From positions 806,001-870,000 of the forward strand of contig CAWICB010000002.1 of the NCBI GenBank assembly GCA_963834515.1: a stretch of DNA of 64,000 nucleotides, read 5' to 3'. The notes under the pieces were generated by a model, which was not told the origin of the DNA, made no database searches, and worked only from the letters and a program-made list of their open reading frames with translations. The translations under genes were made by a program, and so were the position numbers. Shown in pieces: positions 62,380-64,000 of the stretch; positions within the stretch are counted from its first letter, which is position 1; every line of letters begins with the position of its first letter. This DNA comes from RYN-230 sp963834515. GTDB taxonomy: Bacteria; Actinomycetota; Actinomycetes; Streptosporangiales; Streptosporangiaceae.

Positions 62380-62541
62380 GATGACAACCCAGGCGGAGAT
62401 CATCGAGTTCACCGGCAGCGGCTAGCCCAGTTCAAGGCCCCGCGCGGGGTGACATTCGTCACCGAGCTGCCCAAGACCGCGACCGGCAAGATCCAGAAGT
62501 TCGTGCTCCGCGACGGGGCGCCCAACCTGGCCCGGCAGTAG
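62380..62541 (+). pseudogene. 3' remnant of an acyl-CoA synthetase gene
   Basis: The C-terminal ANL signature reads RLAQFKAPRGVTFVTELPK then TATGKIQKFVLRDGAP and ends in TAG at 62541. Upstream, AEIIEFT fits only after a one-base shift. The catalytic Lys in TGKIQK is present, but nearly all of the gene (some 1.4 kb) is missing. Confidence 0.75.
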
Positions 62542-62545
62542 CCGG

Positions 62546-62923
62546 TCAGGCGGTGAACTTCTGCAGTCCGGACGCGATGGCGGCGATGGTCAGCCTGCCC
62601 CGGACCAGGTCATACATGAACTGGTAAGCGGCCTCCTCGTCCAGCGGCCCGGCCAGCGGGCAGCCGTTGATGCCCAGGAACAGCCACGTCGCGTTCCAGG
62701 CCAGCCGCTTGTTCCCGTCCACCAGGGCGTACCAGCGGCCCAGCGCCTCCATCAGGGCCGCCGCCTTGTCCCAGATGCCGGGGTACACGTCCTGCCCGTG
62801 GTCGGCCTGCTGCGGCCGGGCCAGCGCGGCGGTGAGATCGGCGAAATCCCGGACCCGGGCGGGTTCGCCGGTGACCAGGCTGGCCACCTCCAGCGCGTCG
62901 TCGGTGGTGAGGAAGTAGGTCAC
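62546..62923 (-). CDS. Doc/Fic-family toxin with His-to-Tyr substitution
   Basis: 125 residues, GTG 62923 overlapping the antitoxin stop (GTGA). The Fic/Doc core reads WYALVDGNKRLAW: the canonical H-x-F-x-D-x-N-K-R has Tyr65 in place of the catalytic His, while Asp69, Asn71, Lys72 and Arg73 are intact. The rest of the Doc fold (LTTDDALEVASLVTGEPARV at the N-terminus) is normal. Doc toxins phosphorylate EF-Tu; this one may be inactive or catalyse differently. Confidence 0.83.
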   Translation of the reverse strand: MTYFLTTDDALEVASLVTGEPARVRDFADLTAALARPQQADHGQDVYPGIWDKAAALMEALGRWYALVDGNKRLAWNATWLFLGINGCPLAGPLDEEAAYQFMYDLVRGRLTIAAIASGLQKFTA

Positions 62924-63135
62924 TGGGCGAGGCGCTTGTTCAGGGCCGCGCTGACCCGGGCCACCCGCCGCAGTTCCGCCTGGCGGTGGCTCACCTCGGC
63001 GAACACCGCGCCGACCAGGGTGTCCCGGGCGTATTCCGGCACGCTGCGCCCGGCCGCGTCGGCGGTCAGCCTGAGTAGCTCGTACTCGTGGTCTTCCAGT
63101 GGCACGTGAATGGTCTGCTTAGCCACACAGAGCAT
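62920..63135 (-). CDS. Ribbon-helix-helix-like antitoxin
   Basis: 71 residues from ATG 63135 (GGGGGATGCCATC upstream); GTG 63126 would give 68. N-terminal TIHVPLEDHEYELLRLTADA followed by a helix typical of CopG/RHH DNA-binding antitoxins, and a charged tail for toxin binding. First gene of the toxin-antitoxin pair. Confidence 0.78.
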   Translation of the reverse strand: MLCVAKQTIHVPLEDHEYELLRLTADAAGRSVPEYARDTLVGAVFAEVSHRQAELRRVARVSAALNKRLAQ

Positions 63136-63169
63136 GATGGCATCCCCCCGGCGGGGGCTGGCAAGCCGG

Positions 63170-64000
63170 TCACGCCGCATGCGGGGAGGGTACCGCGCGG
63201 CGCGGGTCGAGCAGGCCCGGCCTAGACGCCATGAACACGTCCTTGTCCATGATCCGCCAGCCCGCGCCGAGCAGCGGGCGGACCGCCGGGTGCGGGGCGG
63301 GCAGGCAGACCCTGGCTTGCCCGTCCGGGCTGTCCAGGCTGGCCAGCAGCGCGAGCACGGCATCGCGTGCGCCGGCGTCACCGGCCCCGGGCGCCATCGC
63401 CAGGTGCACGATGCCGTACTCCGCCCCGCGCCCGGCCACCGTGCCCGCGGCCTGCACCGGGCCCGCGGCCTGCACCGGGCCCGCGGCCTGCACCGGGCCC
63501 GCGGCCTGCGCCGGTCCTGCGGCGTGCGCGCCATCCCGCGTCACCAGGACCGGCTGCCCGTGCGGCCGGGCCGCCCAGGCCCGGTGGTCGGCGGACCGGT
63601 CCACGCCGGTCCAGCGCCGCTCCAGGTCCGCGACCTGATCCACGGTGCACGCCCGGGCCGCCCAGCCGGGCGGGGCGGCCAGCGCGGCCACCGGGCCGGC
63701 CAGGTACAGCAGCGGCCACCAGGCGTCCACCCCGAACCGGGTGTACAGCGGCAGCGCGTGCGCGTGCAGGCTGCTGAACGTCATCCGGTTCGGCTCATCC
63801 CGCCACAGCTCGGCCAGCAGCGCCTGGCCGACGCCCTGCCCGTGCGCGTCCGGGTGGACGAACAGGTCACACAGCATGCTCATCGCGGCCGGGCCGGATC
63901 CGATCCGGCGGGTGGCGCCGAACCCGGCCACTGTCCCGTCCCGGGCCGCGACCAGCAGCCGGCCGTGCGCCATCAGCCAGTCCAGGTACGCCGGATCCGC
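63170..64000 (-). CDS. GNAT-family N-acetyltransferase, 5' end beyond window
   Basis: At least 276 residues are visible to the window edge. The acetyl-CoA motif HPDAHGQGVGQALLAELWRD (Q/RxxGxG/A type) lies in the first third. A second half with a weaker similar fold and a repeat-derived loop rich in AAGPVQ follows. The start is outside the window. Substrate unknown. Confidence 0.85.
   Translation of the reverse strand, partial: ADPAYLDWLMAHGRLLVAARDGTVAGFGATRRIGSGPAAMSMLCDLFVHPDAHGQGVGQALLAELWRDEPNRMTFSSLHAHALPLYTRFGVDAWWPLLYLAGPVAALAAPPGWAARACTVDQVADLERRWTGVDRSADHRAWAARPHGQPVLVTRDGAHAAGPAQAAGPVQAAGPVQAAGPVQAAGTVAGRGAEYGIVHLAMAPGAGDAGARDAVLALLASLDSPDGQARVCLPAPHPAVRPLLGAGWRIMDKDVFMASRPGLLDPRRAVPSPHAA
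63443..63514 (-). repeat. Four tandem 18-bp repeats inside the GNAT gene
   Basis: GCCCGCGGCCTGCACCGG occurs at 63443, 63461, 63479 and 63497 (last copy with one change), encoding repeated AAGPVQ units in a linker. A multiple of 3, so length changes keep the frame. Confidence 0.85.

Noticed and set aside
1..64000. tRNA, rRNA, transposase or integrase genes
   Set aside because: I looked for cloverleaf-like and conserved rRNA segments and for transposase DDE or recombinase motifs, and saw none.

Overview
The window is chromosomal DNA of a very high-GC actinomycete. Evidence for this: strongly G/C-ending codons, frequent GTG starts, many ATGA/GTGA gene overlaps, an actinobacterial bcc-aa3 respiratory set (ctaC-ctaD-ctaF and ctaE-qcrC-qcrA-qcrB), the PspA/PspAA/HtpX/PspAB module, ErpA plus an adenosine-kinase-like gene near ctaC, and a trpD / PimB-like mannosyltransferase / FadD15-like ligase / SRPBCC neighbourhood resembling the Mycobacterium Rv2185c-Rv2204c and Streptomyces respiratory regions. 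The secreted sedolisin (S53) protease hints at an acid-tolerant or soil lineage. The genus is not determinable from this sequence alone.

Layout. 1-5 kb: a truncated membrane protein, a sugar kinase/SDR pair, an aldo-keto reductase, a DUF3043 protein and two tandem-repeat arrays. 5.2-8.0 kb: the envelope-stress module PspA-PspAA-HtpX-PspAB. 8.0-10.7 kb: a flavin electron-transfer cassette (heme/FAD membrane reductase, FMN-binding protein, ApbE flavinyltransferase). 10.8-12.2 kb: ErpA and an AdoK-like kinase. 12.3-16.8 kb: S53 protease, lipid kinase, CtaG-like oxidase assembly protein and a TusA-like protein. 17-26.2 kb: cytochrome oxidase and bc1 genes in two convergent operons around an L,D-transpeptidase. 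26.2-29.6 kb: response-regulator-like protein, trpD, an AsnC-type RAM protein, a DnaQ-like exonuclease and a methyltransferase. The last gene pair and trpD carry nine apparent single-base insertions. 29.8-36.8 kb: a zinc-ribbon-like small protein, a c-di-AMP (ydaO-type) riboswitch driving an NlpC/P60 hydrolase, a PimB-like glycosyltransferase, a FadD-type ligase, a phosphoesterase, SRPBCC and DUF5304-like proteins. 37-43.9 kb: a copper island (DUF5134 protein divergent from CopA, a membrane-SCO fusion, a lipoprotein and CsoR), with three evenly spaced operator-like GGGGTATTG motifs. 44-50.4 kb: an MFS transporter, small membrane proteins, an esterase, an acyltransferase, a PAP2 protein and a DUF4389 protein. 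50.4-58.4 kb: a frameshifted glycerol kinase divergent from a PPi-type phosphofructokinase, then a frameshifted ANTAR-GAF-PAS-SpoIIE phosphatase divergent from a soluble HAMP-array hybrid histidine kinase. 58.4-61.8 kb: QueA-like and SDR genes divergent from soxR around a SoxR box, then a methyltransferase. 61.8-64 kb: gene remnants with a 26-bp-arm hairpin, a Doc-type toxin/antitoxin pair whose toxin lacks the usual His, and a truncated GNAT acetyltransferase.

Working together: respiratory biogenesis is the main theme. Oxidase and bc1 subunits, copper delivery (CtaG, a SCO-domain fusion, CopA/CsoR) and Fe-S insertion (ErpA) are all within 33 kb, next to an extracytoplasmic flavin electron-transfer system. 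A second theme is envelope maintenance: Psp, L,D-transpeptidase, NlpC/P60, PimB-like, FadD, PlsC and PAP2. No tRNA, rRNA, CRISPR array, transposase or integrase was seen.
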